Below, in pieces: positions 12,081 to 23,277 of a DNA stretch of 64,000 bases. The stretch covers positions 1,054,001 to 1,118,000 of the forward strand of contig CM056875.1 in assembly GCA_029876055.1 (NCBI GenBank), given 5' to 3'. The stretch comes from Madurella fahalii (lineage: Eukaryota; Ascomycota; Sordariomycetes; Sordariales). The number at the start of each line of letters is the position of its first letter. Positions within the stretch are counted from its first letter, which is position 1. The notes under the pieces were generated by a model that saw only the letters and a list, made by a program, of their open reading frames with translations, did not search any database and was not told the DNA's origin. Position numbers and translations under genes: made by a program.

Positions 12081-13998
12081 CTACCGGGATGTTGTGCGCC
12101 CGGCACTTGCGAAGGACCTTAGCAACGGCTTTCGCATTTCCTCCCTTTCAGTTGGCTGGCCAGAGATCTTGTCTTCGTACACGTGCAGTTGCTTCTCTAC
12201 CAAGATGGCACAAGCAATCACTACCACGCGCCTGTCGACGTCGCTGAACTCGGGACTGAGGGCTTTCTCCATGAACAGCTTCGTCTTGTCCCAGCCATGT
12301 TCTCTCGCCGCCTGCTCCCACTCTGCCCACCATCTCTGCTCGCCATTTCCCGCCCGTGCCTCTACAGCTGCTGGAGGGCTATGGCTCTCCCGGTCCCGGT
12401 TACGGGAAAGAAAAGCTTGAAGCAATGAGCGTAGCAGGTTAGGCGCGTGGGGAAACCGATTTGCCGCGTTTAGCACGGACTGGCGGGGGACGTCGACGCC
12501 GCGAGCTAAGAGCATTGCCGCGATTTTCTCAACGGCGCCTCGTTTGGTGCTGGATGTGTTGAAGAGAACCGTAAGAGGAGTCTGGCCGGCGTGATTTCAG
12601 TGATTGGGATCAGCTCCTTTCTGAAGAACGGCTTCTAGGAGAGCTATAGTGCTAAGCAGGCGATAGGTCTTGGACTGCACGCTGGCACATAACTCGTGCA
12701 AAAGAGTGTTCCCGTCAGAAAAGACTACGTCGGGACTCGACATTGCACAAAATATTACCGCCAGCCAGTCATTGCTGAGCCATTTCCCGTCATGATTCCG
12801 GAAGAAATACGTAACAAGTGGTTCTCCCAACTGTGTTGGAGTCTCAATAGCAGCTCCTTTGTTAAGCAAACTCTCGAGAGCTGAGCAGCTCCTCCGGTTG
12901 TTATAAATGGTCCATCTATTTCCGGATCGCGACAAGAAGATTTGGAGAGGTGTCCTACCGTTAGAAAATGCCTTGGTTGCGCTCGCGCCGTGCTCGAGGA
13001 ATTTAGGCACATATTCGAGTACTTCCTCTGGCTCATATATCCGGTCTAGAAGCTGTTGCCATGGCGTCATGCCTGCTTTGTTCTCTCGGTTTAGATCAGA
13101 TCCGGCTTTAATGAGCGCGTCGATAACTGGGTCATTGAATGCTAAGGTTGCGAGGGCAAGGTGAAGAGGTGTGTCGCCGTTATCATCTTGGCTGGAGACG
13201 TCGGCGCTTTTCCGAAGAAGCATGTTGACCACATTGGCGTTTGATACAGCAAGATGAAGTGCTGATCGACCAAGCTGACCCTTTGCGTCGACTTCGGCTC
13301 CGAACCTGAGGAGGAGCTCAATGCTGGCAACCTCGCCCGCTATGACGGCGTAGTGGAGGGGGCTGTTTCCGGCGTGATCTCTCGTGATAACAGGGACCCC
13401 GGCATACAAGTGCGGTTTGACCAACTCGGTATTCTTGTCGATGGCGGCTTGATGAAGCGGTGTCTTGCTGTCACTATGTTGAAAATTCATCCCGAAATTG
13501 TCCGGTGCCGGAATATGCTGCTCTGCGTTCATGCGCCCGACAGGTGGGTTGTTCGTGGCAAAGAACAGTCCACCACCGCTCCCTCCAGAGGACGAAAAGT
13601 CGTAAATTTGGGAGAGTATATTGAGACGAGTGGAATTGATCTCACCCAGGTATTGCGCTCTGAATCACGGAAGTACCTGGCAGGATGGCCATTGACGTGA
13701 CGGGCTGGCGCATGGGGCGAGTGACAGGGGCCGAGTTCCTGTTGGGGTTTGGAGAGGTTTGAGTGCGATATTTGGTGTAGCCCCATTTCGCCAACTGGGT
13801 TCGGTATGACCTCTCTCTAGGACTGAAAAGTGGTTGGCAGATTGAAATACCCTGAGTATATTCCAGGGTGGGAGAGACTTACGAGGCAATAAACTCAAAC
13901 TTGCCCTTGACTAAGCGCATAACCTCGGTAAGCGGCTGGTTCTGCTCATAATACAACCTACGAATTTCGTCGTGAACTGGCGTCCAGTCTTTGGCCAT
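12081..13998 (-). pseudogene. Clr5-ankyrin repeat gene interrupted by an in-frame TGA
   Basis: A three-exon model: 13883-13998, 13646-13816 and 12081-13578. Exon 1 encodes the start of a Clr5 domain (MAKDWTPVHDEIRRLYYEQN at residues 1-20), and exon 2 completes it with a Trp-Gly-Tyr motif. The first intron (13817-13882, GTAAGT...TAG) is clear. The second (13579-13645, GTGAGA donor) is the only junction that keeps frame, with a weak branch site. Exon 3 carries about eight ankyrin repeats with the TPLH motif. At 12597-12599 a TGA interrupts the frame. The next 172 codons continue the repeat (NHAGQTPL) and end at 12081, so the stop is a lesion or is read through. Without readthrough the product is 422 residues, with it 594. 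Clr5-domain proteins of this kind are common in fungi and mostly of unknown role. Confidence 0.75.
12597..12599 (-). other. Premature in-frame stop (TGA) in the Clr5-ankyrin gene
   Basis: The frame is ...GADPN-His-TGA-Asn-His-AGQTPL, an ankyrin repeat cut in mid-unit. No GT...AG pair nearby could splice it out. The following base is A, not the C of typical leaky stops. Confidence 0.8.
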
Positions 13999-15124
13999 GG
14001 TTGGGACGGCGTCCCGAAAATGTCGCGATCGGGTTGATGCTTCTGAGAGGCAGCCAGAGACAAAGTGGGATTGCTCGGAGTCGGACGCAACCACACATAA
14101 GCCATGGCTACGCATGCCAGTCATTGGTGAGATCTTTCTCCTGCAGGGGCGGGTCAGCACACCGCACCCATTGGGTGTGAACCTGCCTGTGTAGGCATCC
14201 GAAGCTTGCGGGTGGCTTGATGTCATGGTTCCAATCAGGGGGGGTGTGTAACTACCCAGCGTATTGAATCTGCAAACTGCAGTTCTGGCCCAGCACTGCA
14301 CTTCGAACCTGTGTGGGGGTCTGTGTCCACCCCTCACATTTAGCATTTTGCACCTCGCATTTTGCAGTTGCAGCCCTACATGCGCAACTTGTAGCGATGC
14401 GCCTGGCGCTTCGGACTGCGGATTGCGGATAGCGGATCGGAAATCCAACTATGGGATAGCGCTTTCCAGTAACGCAATGGAACGCAGGACATGTGCAGCT
14501 GCAGCCTGATCAGCTCTATGATATGAAGTGATTTCCTAGCCTCCATAACCGCGCTGTCACAATTTTCTTGGCATAATTCCTGCAAGCCTAGATCGCGAAT
14601 GTCGAACCTTGACCGAGGAGCTGGCTTTTCAACGCAGCTGCCAGTCTTACCTGAGCATAAATAGGTTCGAATTCTCCCCATGGTCTTGAGATGTTGCTCA
14701 CCCTTCGGCATCGCTACGTGTGGAGTGCTGCATGTCTTCTCATCCTCTGGTTTCTGTGCTGTATGATACATCCCCACTAACATGGCACCGCCCCCTGGCC
14801 GCCCAAACCCAGATGACGATAACGTCACGCCCACCACCGTGGCCGGACATGATGGCCGGTTCGTCCTTTCACCTCTGCCTACCGGCAATATCTCAGCCGA
14901 GACTATTCCTCATTTCCCCTTCTTCCTCCTCTCTTTACTTTCGTTCTCTTTCCTTTCCTTTCACCCCCCACCCCTTCCTTCTCCCCCGGTTTTTTTTTTC
15001 TTTCTTTTCTCTTTCTCTTTTTCTTTTTCTTTTTCTTTTTCTTTTTCTTTTTTTTCACCCTCCCCATCTTCTCCTAGGCTCCAAAAGCCGCACACAAACA
15101 TCTCTAACTCCCATCAACCCGCAG
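13999..15124. other. Intergenic with long pyrimidine tract
   Basis: Upstream of the Clr5-ankyrin gene. From about 14890 to 15065 the + strand is almost all C and T, with (CTTTTT)-like repeats at 15000-15055. This resembles either a CT-rich promoter or the pyrimidine tract of an intron: a CTAAC branch and a CCGCAG acceptor follow at 15102-15124. The ORF at 14376-14888 (-) has no coding character. Confidence 0.5.
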
Positions 15125-15288
15125 CACCCCCTCACCCGTGGACAAACCCTTGTCAACTCCAGACACCATCCCCAGCCATCCACCGAACAATCCCGTGACA
15201 CTTAGAGACAATCAGAGCGGGCAGGATGCCGCGCCCAAGCCCACCATCACCGCCATCACCATCACCAACAACAACAACAACAACAACA

Positions 15289-15329
<41 letters not shown>

Positions 15330-15677
15330 AACGACGACGATACCGACATTGAGCTCTCCCACGACACCACCCTTATCCCATATCCGGACCCAGACACACC
15401 GCTGTCACAGGCCGTGGTCCGGGGCATGTGCCAGCTGCCAGCCCTCCTCGACCTCCCCGCACACCTCATCGTCAAGGTTGCGACCAGCCACGCAGGGACG
15501 ATGCCCATGAACAAGTTCGTCTCCGAGACACTCGGCCACCACCACCACCACCATACACGGGGGATGGAGGCGATGCCTGTTGAGGAGCCGGGCGAGGCTT
15601 GCGTTAGCTGTTGCGCAACAGCCGGGGGTAGGGAGAGCGATGATGAATTCATTGATGTGGACGGGAGGGTCCGCTAG
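15125..15677 (+). CDS. Hypothetical protein with Asn, Asp and His runs (5' end unresolved)
   Basis: An open frame from a likely acceptor at 15124 to a TAG at 15675-15677. It encodes a Ser/Pro/Thr-rich start, eight Asn, thirteen Asp, a short Asp/Asn mix, then a hydrophobic helix-like segment (Leu-rich, about 15425-15480), six His and an acidic end. Codons after the repeats end in C or G, which supports this frame. No ATG precedes the repeats in this frame, so an upstream exon must supply the start; I could not place it. The repeat DNA (AAC and GAC triplets) gives a poly-Thr protein in the neighbouring frame, which does have an ATG at 15226. No known domain. The His run could bind metal, but that is speculation. 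Confidence 0.45.
15253..15335 (+). repeat. Triplet repeats (AAC)n then (GAC)n
   Basis: Perfect to near-perfect trinucleotide runs: about eight AAC followed by about thirteen GAC, then mixed units. In the frame used by the ORF they give poly-Asn then poly-Asp. Such tracts expand and contract readily. Confidence 0.85.
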
Positions 15678-16040
15678 TGGGTAAGGACCTACCTTTGTGC
15701 CTTGTCTAGTAGCTTGGCGTCTTGGGTTACATGGTAAAAAGTAAGGTAGTTTACCAATACAACTCCGTATGTGACGGTTCCACTTTGCCCGTAGAAGCAG
15801 TGGAGACTCGTGGGATTGCTAGTTGCATACCTTAGTAAGCAATGCTAAACTAGTACGGTCACGGGTGTGCTCACCACAAGGTTAGCTACGCGCGACTAAT
15901 TGTCCCTAGACAATGCCCGGGTCTCTTAAACGGCCTGGGAATACGGGGGAACCAAAACTTCCTCTGCCCACATCAGCGCCCGGCTTTAACCACCAGACCA
16001 AACCTACACAGCCGGAGGACACCAACAAGCAAGGCCCCCA
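15678..16040. other. Short intergenic region
   Basis: The convergent 3' ends of the Asp-rich ORF and SDA1 meet here. Nothing further was recognised. Confidence 0.5.
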
Positions 16041-18426
16041 TTACAACCCATTCCTCCTCCGTCCCCCGCTCTTACTCCTCGCGACGTGCGCCCTCAGCGC
16101 CTTCTTGGTCTCAACCAAGCTCCTCTTATGCTTTGCCCTCGCCTTGCCAACCGTCATCAAAAAGTTCTTCTTGCGCGCCTTCTCCTTGTTGGTCGTGCTC
16201 TTGCCCTCGGCCTCCTTCTTGGCCTTCCGGATGGCCTGCGTCGACTTGTGCTCCTCGCGACCGGGCTTCCCCTCCTTTGCGAGCGCGACCCGCTCCTCCT
16301 TGGTCGTCTTCTTGCCCAGCTGCGCCGGCAACTCAATGTCCTCGGCCGTGAGCCCGTCCTCGATGTGCTTCTGGATGAGCTCCTTTTTGCGCTTTGATTG
16401 GTTGCCCATAGCCTTGTCAATCTTGGCTTCGCGGCGCAACTCGGCAAGCTTGGCGAGATCGGCCGGGGTGAGGATGGACGTGGTGGCCAGTTTGGATATC
16501 CTGTTGGCCTCGGCGCCAGCCCCGGTGTCGACGAGCTCAGGAGCTTCGGAAGAATCTTCTCTCCGTTGGCGTTTCTTCACCGGCTCATCGTCGTCTTCCG
16601 ACTCGGAGCTGACGTCGATCCAGCCCGTTGATGACTCGCTGTCGGTAGACCCAACCTCCCAATCGCTCGAGTTGAAGCCATCGTCATCTTCTTCCTCTTT
16701 ATCTTTGACGTCCCCGTTCTCCGTCAACCCTTGCTCAGCCCGTTTTTGCCTCTTCTGCTCTTCTTTGTACTTTTCGAGAAGCTCGATACCCTCGATGCCT
16801 CCCTCCTCTTCCTCGCCGAACTTTCGTTGCTTCACCTCTCCAGAGCGCAGACCCATGGTAGCGTCCTTCCCGCGGTACTTCTTTTGTAGTAGCTCGGGGT
16901 AGACTTCCCGGTAGAGAGACTGGAGACCCTTTGCCGCCATGACGACGCCCTTGTCCTTGCTTTTCTGATACATGACCAGATCTTGCAGGAGGGTCGCGTT
17001 CATGCAGAGAGGTTGCCGAAGCGCCACCTCTCGGATGGCATTGATGCCTGCAGCAGCCACCTCGGATGCCGATGCTTCTGACACGAATTCGTTGGCAATC
17101 TTGACTATCAATGGTTCGATTACATCTGGCGGTACCAGGTTATGTGTTGCCTGGGCCAGCGAGGCAAGGAACGATGTGACGTTGGTTTGCTTGGGCGTTA
17201 GGTAACGGACGAACCAGGAGTAGAGAGAGATTATGGTGAGCTTGTGCAAGCCCACGAGTCGAGTCACCAGCTGCAGGACAAGAAGCTTGTTGTCGAGCGA
17301 GAACTTGTTCTTGGTGTTCTGCAGGTGCTTTTGGAACAGCTTCTCGGCGAACCCTTGAGGGTCGTGAATGAGATGCAGAGCTGAGAAGTTCAAAGGTGAC
17401 GGCGCATTCTTCTTGCGCTCATGTCTGGTTCTCGTGTTAGCGGGAGCATGAATTGGGCTCGGTGTGTTAGCCATACCGCTTGACCTTTTCAAGGGCCTTC
17501 TCGTACGCCTTGGCGCGCTTCTTTGTCTTCTTGTTGATTGTCCCCTGGTGTTTGAATTTCTTGAGGTCAACGTCCTCGTCGCTCGAGTCGTCCTCTAACT
17601 CCTCTCTCTCCTTGTCTCCGCCAAGGAAGAAGCGGACGCCGCCGACGACCACCTTTTCGTTGTCGCTAAGGCAAGCCTCCTTCATGACGTCGCATGGCCT
17701 GGCGTCGGTCCATATTTGGCGGCGCCACAGCTCGCGAGTGATCCGCGTTGCCCACATTCCCTTGGTAGAGGTGCGATCCGACGTGACCAGGTTGTGCAGC
17801 ACTGTCTGGATTGTCCGATTGAGGCGGTGGTTGGTCGCCTTGGAGTTCGATTCCCTGAGGTCACTGATGATCTTGGTGTACAGTAGCGATCGGACGGTCT
17901 TGCTGGGCGTGGAGATGAGGATTGGGAACAGTGTCGTCAGCAGGCTGGTCGAGTCGATCACATCCTTCCTCCGCAGCAGCACCAGGCTGCCCACCACCTT
18001 TTCCCGCAAGTCCTTGTCGAGAGTAGCATGATGCTGGTTTAGGAGTTCCTTTAGGTGGTCCGGGAACGGGGCGGTAACCTCAGGGTAGAGGTCGGCAACG
18101 TGGGCCACCAGGTCGACGAGATCGTGGAACTTTTTGATGTCGTCACTCGACGCTGTGGCGGGAGACGAGATGAAGATCTGCCGCTGCGCATCGTATGCCA
18201 GCCACTGTATGGAATTAGCCCGGTGTTCTAGCGCGACAGACGGAAAGCGCACCAACCTGGTCGTAGAATTCTTGGGCGTACGATCTGTGCGGAAGCTTCA
18301 ATTAGTGATCAGCTTTAGTCCTAGGGCAGGGTGCGAGACGTACCGAGGATCTCTCCTGATCTTGTACTGCAGACTCACCAGGTCTGCCTCGACTTTCTCG
18401 AGCGCGGCGACCTTTCTCTTGACCAT
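16041..18426 (-). CDS. SDA1: Sda1, 60S ribosomal subunit biogenesis factor
   Basis: Four exons, 18344-18426, 18257-18284, 17477-18204 and 16041-17424, total 2223 nt or 740 residues. All junctions keep phase: GTACGT...CAG, GTTGGT...CAG and GTATGG...CAG. The 28-nt second exon encodes SYAQEFYDQ. Sda1 is a conserved nuclear protein needed for pre-60S assembly and export and, in yeast, for normal actin organisation. The N-terminal half holds the NUC130/3NT-type helical repeats (around residues 60-250). A basic Lys-rich stretch (about 265-285) precedes the SDA1 core, and a long acidic Ser/Asp/Glu region lies around residues 510-580. The C-terminus is very basic (NLS-like, ending GGRRRNGL). Length fits the family. 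It shares a 1.3-kb divergent promoter region with the secreted Gly-rich gene. Confidence 0.95.
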
Positions 18427-19760
18427 TTTGGTGGCTGCGTCTGCTGCTGGTTTGTTGTTCCGTTGTTAATCGAGATTTTTTTTTTTCCAGTCTTTCTCTC
18501 GCTGCAGAGGTTGCTCCTTATCGATAAGAAGCACTTTTCCGTGGGGGCTTTCTTAGCGCTGCGGGGCTTGCAGGGGTATCCGGGATGCCAAGCATTCCTT
18601 GTCCTCCTACTTCCCACAGGTACCGGGGGTGTACTATACACAGGCATACCCGACCTTAACCAGACGTTAGCCGGAGATACTTAGCTAGCCGCCGCGTCGT
18701 TCCGTGCCGAAGCTCCAAGCCGGCCCGTTCGCAGGTCCGGGTCTTTCACGTGCTCTGGTTGCATCCGTGGTTGTATACTACTATATTTAGACCGGCGATC
18801 ACAAGTATCGAATCTTGTCACTCCGTCGACCCTGTACACGAGAGTGCTTGCGTACGGGATGCCTCACTCTCGGGAACTCGATCATCAGTGCACAGCGGAT
18901 CCTCCCGGACATGCTACCTCACATGCAACTCGCGCATCGCGGGAATCACATCTGTTATGCGCATGGACTAGCACATGGCACCTTTCGCTCGGTGAGAAAG
19001 CAACGAGAAACCCTATTCGGCCAAGGCGACGGCGGCCATGGCCGTAATGACTTGAATTCACATCTGTCGGCCCCGACGAGTTAGGTACCCATGCAGGGCC
19101 ATTTTTGGTTATGCACTCATGAGGGGGGCTCGGAGCCTTCGTCATCTGGCGCGTAGTGAACCGAGTCTATCCTCATTATGAGACCGCTTGGCCGGCATAA
19201 CCGCAATACACATGCCAGCCTAAGAGGTTTCGTCTCGCTGATAGGCCACTCATTACTAAGCCATCCTTACGTCGCGACGGCGACATCGTGCAGCACCCGG
19301 CTATGGTCACAAACCGCGCTCATAGCTGCCGGCAGCCAACTTGTTCTCGCGCTCCTAAATTCGGCATCACCGACCCAAGATGCCCATTTGGGGGATCTTC
19401 CGGCTTACAGCTTCGGGCCAAGATTCAAACACGCAACGACTGATGCAATGTCTGATGCAATGCTTCTCAAGTCTTGACCAACCGTGATGGACTAACAGAG
19501 ACACCACGTCCGAGCCCTTGCATCTTACAACAACAATGTGCGATGCGAGTTGCGTTGCCATGCCGCGCCGTCGAGGGCTAACGACGGGTATAAGTAACCT
19601 AACGCTGCCGTTCCTCCCCTCGGCTCTCAAACCCAATCCACCAGGCTCCAAAACAAGCCGTTCGTTTTTATTTTTTGACGCCGCACCAAACTTGTCAGAA
19701 GCCCATCGTTTCACTATCGTTGATCGACAAACCCAACCAATCCAATTCAAAGAATTGACA
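18427..19760. promoter_or_regulatory. Divergent promoter region, SDA1 and Gly-rich gene
   Basis: 1.33 kb between two start codons pointing outward. A TATA-like GTATAAGT lies near 19588, about 170 bases before the Gly-rich start. Small ORFs here have no coding support. Confidence 0.5.
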
Positions 19761-21044
19761 ATGCGTACCCCAACCTTCCTCGCCATCTCCATCCCCGTCC
19801 TGGTGGTCTCGGCGGCGCCCGCGAACACGCCCAACGACAACGCAGCGCGCTCCCCAGACGCCGGTGCTCCGCCCGTTGGCGGGCCGCCCTTCTCGTCGCC
19901 CGGCTCCTTTGGCCTTACCGGCGCCGGAGTCGGCAGACCCGGGTTTGGCGTTGGCTTCCCCGGCGGTGGATTTCCTGGGCCTGGATTCCCCGGCCCCGGG
20001 TTTCCCGGCGGTGGTTTCCCCGGTGGTGGTTTCCCCGGTGGTGGTTTCCCCGGTGGTGGTTTCCCGAGGCCTGGTTTCCCCGGCCCCGGATTTCCCGGCG
20101 GCGGCGGCGGCGGCCGGTATGGTTTCCGGAAAAGAGATGGCATAGCCCAGACCGAGGATGGAGGTGGCCATGGAGATGCCGCAGCGAACTGCCCCGCCTC
20201 CTACCCCCTCCTCATGCCCAGCACCCCGCCGTATCCGTACCCGGTTACTCTGGCAAAGGGTCACCCGCTTAATGTAGGGTTCATGATGCCGCCCGCGATT
20301 GCCGGCCACGGAGGAGATGCTGGTTCCGACGGATCGGGTGGTGGAACTGGCGGAGCCGGAGACACTGGAACCGCAGGTGCTGGTGCTGGAGCTGGAGCTG
20401 GGGCTGGGGCTGGTACTCCCGGAGACGGAGGCACCGGAGCGGGTGGTGGCGCTGGTGCTGGCACTGGTGCTAATGGAGCCGGAGGTGCCGGCGCGGGTGG
20501 CGGTGTCGGTGGAATCGGGGATGCCGGAGCTGGTGCTGGTGCCGGTGGCCAGGGAGGTGGCGTTCAAGGAAGAGGCGACACCGAGGCGGCCGGAAAAGCG
20601 GATGCCGGCCATAGCACCGATACCAAAGACGGCGGTAAATCATACCCCGGCCCGTGCACCCTCATGGTCGACATGACCAACCCGAAAATGCAAGTCTGGG
20701 GCGGGGCAAAGGTGAATGTCTACGCCCTGGACGGACCGGCTCAGGGCGCGTTGGTCGGCACCACCATGATCCAGAAGGGTGTCAAGGCCACAATCAACAG
20801 TTTTGCTTGCCGTCCCCAGATGTGTTACCGGTTGGTGGTCGAGGAGGTCGGTCATGGCGACGCCAGCAGTCATGGCGCTGCCGATGCCGGCACTGATGGT
20901 CATGGCGCTGTTGATTCCGGTACTGATGGTCACGGTGCTGGCGATGCCGGTGCTGGTGGTCACAGTGGGGTTGCGGGCCACCAGGTGCAGTATACTCAGG
21001 GAAATATTATTGGTATGGGCTTAGTCATGAAGTATGGGTGCTGA
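19761..21044 (+). CDS. Secreted Gly-rich repeat protein
   Basis: A single exon encoding 427 residues. Residues 1-20 (MRTPTFLAISIPVLVVSAAP) form a signal peptide. Next come tandem FPGGG/FPGPG units (about residues 55-115), then a dibasic KR that fits a Kex2 site. A Cys-containing stretch rich in Pro and Tyr follows. A second low-complexity block of Gly, Ala and Thr spans about residues 190-280. The C-terminal part is more ordered: it carries four of the five Cys residues, is rich in Val, and is interrupted by three units of the type DAGTDGHGA. The start at 19761 is chosen because upstream in-frame ATGs would hide the signal peptide. It looks like a cell-wall or extracellular structural protein, but no known domain was recognised. 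The minus strand shows a long Pro-rich ORF that is only its shadow. Confidence 0.8.
   Translation: MRTPTFLAISIPVLVVSAAPANTPNDNAARSPDAGAPPVGGPPFSSPGSFGLTGAGVGRPGFGVGFPGGGFPGPGFPGPGFPGGGFPGGGFPGGGFPGGGFPRPGFPGPGFPGGGGGGRYGFRKRDGIAQTEDGGGHGDAAANCPASYPLLMPSTPPYPYPVTLAKGHPLNVGFMMPPAIAGHGGDAGSDGSGGGTGGAGDTGTAGAGAGAGAGAGAGTPGDGGTGAGGGAGAGTGANGAGGAGAGGGVGGIGDAGAGAGAGGQGGGVQGRGDTEAAGKADAGHSTDTKDGGKSYPGPCTLMVDMTNPKMQVWGGAKVNVYALDGPAQGALVGTTMIQKGVKATINSFACRPQMCYRLVVEEVGHGDASSHGAADAGTDGHGAVDSGTDGHGAGDAGAGGHSGVAGHQVQYTQGNIIGMGLVMKYGC
20005..20072 (+). repeat. 15-bp tandem repeat coding FPGGG
   Basis: Units of GGTTTCCCCGGTGGT are repeated about four times with near identity, flanked by degenerate copies. 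They encode the FPGGG units. The near-perfect DNA identity suggests recent expansion or gene conversion. Confidence 0.85.
20868..20962 (+). repeat. 30-bp imperfect tandem repeat coding GHGA-DAGTD units
   Basis: Three imperfect copies of a unit beginning CATGGCGCTG and ending in ACTGATGGT, in frame with the Gly-rich gene, inserted in its Cys-containing C-terminal domain. Confidence 0.75.
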
Positions 21045-22157
21045 GGAGGGATTGGGGAAACGGTTAATAATTGGGCGGGGTCTTTGATACAAATGTGCAA
21101 GTATTGATTGTTTGGATCTTCGGTTCTACGAGGGTCATTTATCGAATTTGGATATCCGACCATGAATTGTTATTTGCTACGGGCCTTCAGATACAAAGTC
21201 CAGGTTTCCTGTTGCTTTGTTATGAGATTTAAAGCTGGAGGAGGCGAGAATTGCAACGGAAGAGTAGAAATTCACGCACAGGCAATTGGATTGAATGATT
21301 AAAACCTGCAGAGCTGGCTTTAATCGAGATTGAACACTTGCAGGGCTGCTGGAGACACCATTTTCAGGGAGACGACTCAGCGTGTGCTCGCTATAAAAGA
21401 CATCAATTGGATCATGTCTATGCCGAGAACCATCTCCCGCTCCAAGATGCCGAAGACATGTCGCGCCACCTGTCAACATAAACCTGCTCCGTTCCCCGCT
21501 TGGAAATCAAAACAAATGTTGGGTGAGACGTTTCTCAATCCAACACCTCGATCGAGGGTCCCGGAGATACTGAAGCGTTTCCGAATGTAGCATAGCACGT
21601 TGATGTGCCAGCCCGCACTAGGCGGTTCACGTGAAGTCGTGGTGTCTGCCTGTCTGGTCCGACTTGCAAACGCCCCAATCGCATCTCCTACTTCTCCACC
21701 GTCACATCGATCCAGTTGCCGACACTAGCTGCCGATTTGCCTTGCTTCCCCAACTTTCCCCGTTGGGGTTACGATATGTCTCTTATATATACTCCAACCT
21801 TGGGCCAAGTCCGCGGCTCAACCGTTGGACGTTGCGTCGTGGCATTTACCCGCCTTAGCCGCACGTTGCGACGGGGGCCGGCTCCCAAACAGGAAAGGGC
21901 GCTTGTAGCTTCCGACGTTCCTGCATATCCTGTCTTTCTCGGACAGTTTTAACCTGCCGATTCCCATTGCCTTGGACGGTGTAGACGTGGTGTGGAGAGG
22001 GCTTGGCGTACCATCCCCCCTGGGTTGAGCGGCAACCCGGCGTTGACGTCTTAGTATATATATCGCCCTAAGTCATTGTGCAGCAGAAATGAAGCATCGA
22101 CACGGCGACGCCTTGAGTTCCTGGTTTTAGATCCAAGTGTTGCGCGATTCTCTCATC
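21045..22157. other. Intergenic; promoter of the esterase gene
   Basis: Gene-poor. A TATA-like TATATATATC near 22053 lies about 100 bases upstream of the esterase ATG. Nothing else was recognised. Confidence 0.5.
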
Positions 22158-23277
22158 ATGGTAGCTAGATCATTCCTTGGCTTTGTGGCCGCGGCAGCAA
22201 CAGGCCTCTGCGCCTCGTTGCAGCAGGTTAGCAACTTTGGCAGCAATCCTACCAGCATCCAGATGCACATCTATGTGCCCGACAGGTTGGCCACTAATCC
22301 ACCCATCATTGTAGCGGTAAGAACTCGGATGGGACCGCGTCCCGGTTGATTGAGGGTCACTGACTCGGGCCATCAGCTGCATCCCTGCGGAGGTACTGGC
22401 CAACAGTGGTTCAGCGGCACTCGGCTGCCTTCTTACGCCGATTCCAACGGTTTCATCCTTATCTACCCCAGCACGCCACACATGAGCAACTGCTGGGACG
22501 TGCACAACCCGGCCAGCCTGACCCACGGCCAGGGCGGAGACGCGCTGGGCATCGTCAGCATGGTCAACTACACCATCGACCGGTATAGTGCTGACCGTGC
22601 ACGTGTCTATGTCATGGGCTTCTCGTCCGGCGGCATGATGACCAACGTGATGGTGGGGTCGTATCCTGAGGTTTTCGAGGCCGGCGCGGCCTATTCCGGC
22701 ACGCCCCACGCGTGTTTCCTTGGTAAGTGTTTGCGCCCCTAGGATCCCGCGTATCAGGGCCTTGGGGGATGACCGGGAGGAAAAACGTGAAGAGCAAACA
22801 ATCGGGATCTGAGACGGCGCCCGTTTGTTTGCTGCATCCGTTCCTCCCAATACCCAGGCGAAAAGGGGAAAGAGGCGGCTGATAAAAGCTTTCTTGGACG
22901 CAGGTGCCCCCTCTGCCACACCGTTCAGCCCCAACCAGACCTGCGCCCAGGGCCTTCAACACACGCCGCAGGAGTGGGGCAACTTCGTACGCAACTCGTA
23001 CCCCGGCTATACCGGACGGCGGCCGAGAATGCAGATAACGCATGGGTTGGCCGACTCCCTCGTGCGCCCGCAGTGTGCTGTCGAGGCGCTGAAGCAGTGG
23101 TCGAACATCCTCGGCGTCGAGTTCACTCGAAACGTAACCGGTGTGCCGTCGGCCCAGTTCACGCAGCAGATCTACGGCGACGGGACCAAGCTGCAGGGCT
23201 TCTTTGGGCAGGGTGTGGGTCATGCACCGTCGGTGAACGAGCAGCAGATGCTGAGATTCTTTGGCCTGATCAACTGA
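22158..23277 (+). CDS. Acetylxylan-esterase-like CE1 enzyme, secreted
   Basis: Three exons, 22158-22316, 22377-22722 and 22904-23277, give 292 residues with all phases matching. Introns are 60 nt (GTAAGA...CAG) and 181 nt (GTAAGT...CAG). The first ~19 residues are a signal peptide ending near ALC-A. The protein has the polyhydroxybutyrate-depolymerase-type alpha/beta-hydrolase fold of carbohydrate esterase family 1. It shows HPCGG at the oxyanion-hole strand, the nucleophile elbow GFSSGG with Ser at about residue 136, an Asp in HGLADSLV and a His in GVGHAPS. Known members remove acetyl groups from xylan outside the cell; related enzymes are feruloyl esterases, so exact specificity is not certain. 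No carbohydrate-binding module follows. Several N-x-T sites suggest glycosylation. Confidence 0.92.

Noticed and set aside
14376..14888. 170-codon ORF on the minus strand
   Set aside because: Poor codon usage and no motif; lies in the promoter side of the Clr5-ankyrin gene.
16086..16902. Long + strand ORFs opposite SDA1
   Set aside because: Antisense shadows of the GC-rich SDA1 coding sequence.
19367..20143. 258-codon Pro-rich ORF on the minus strand
   Set aside because: It is the antisense shadow of the Gly-rich repeats; the + strand has a signal peptide, Cys pattern and a proper stop.
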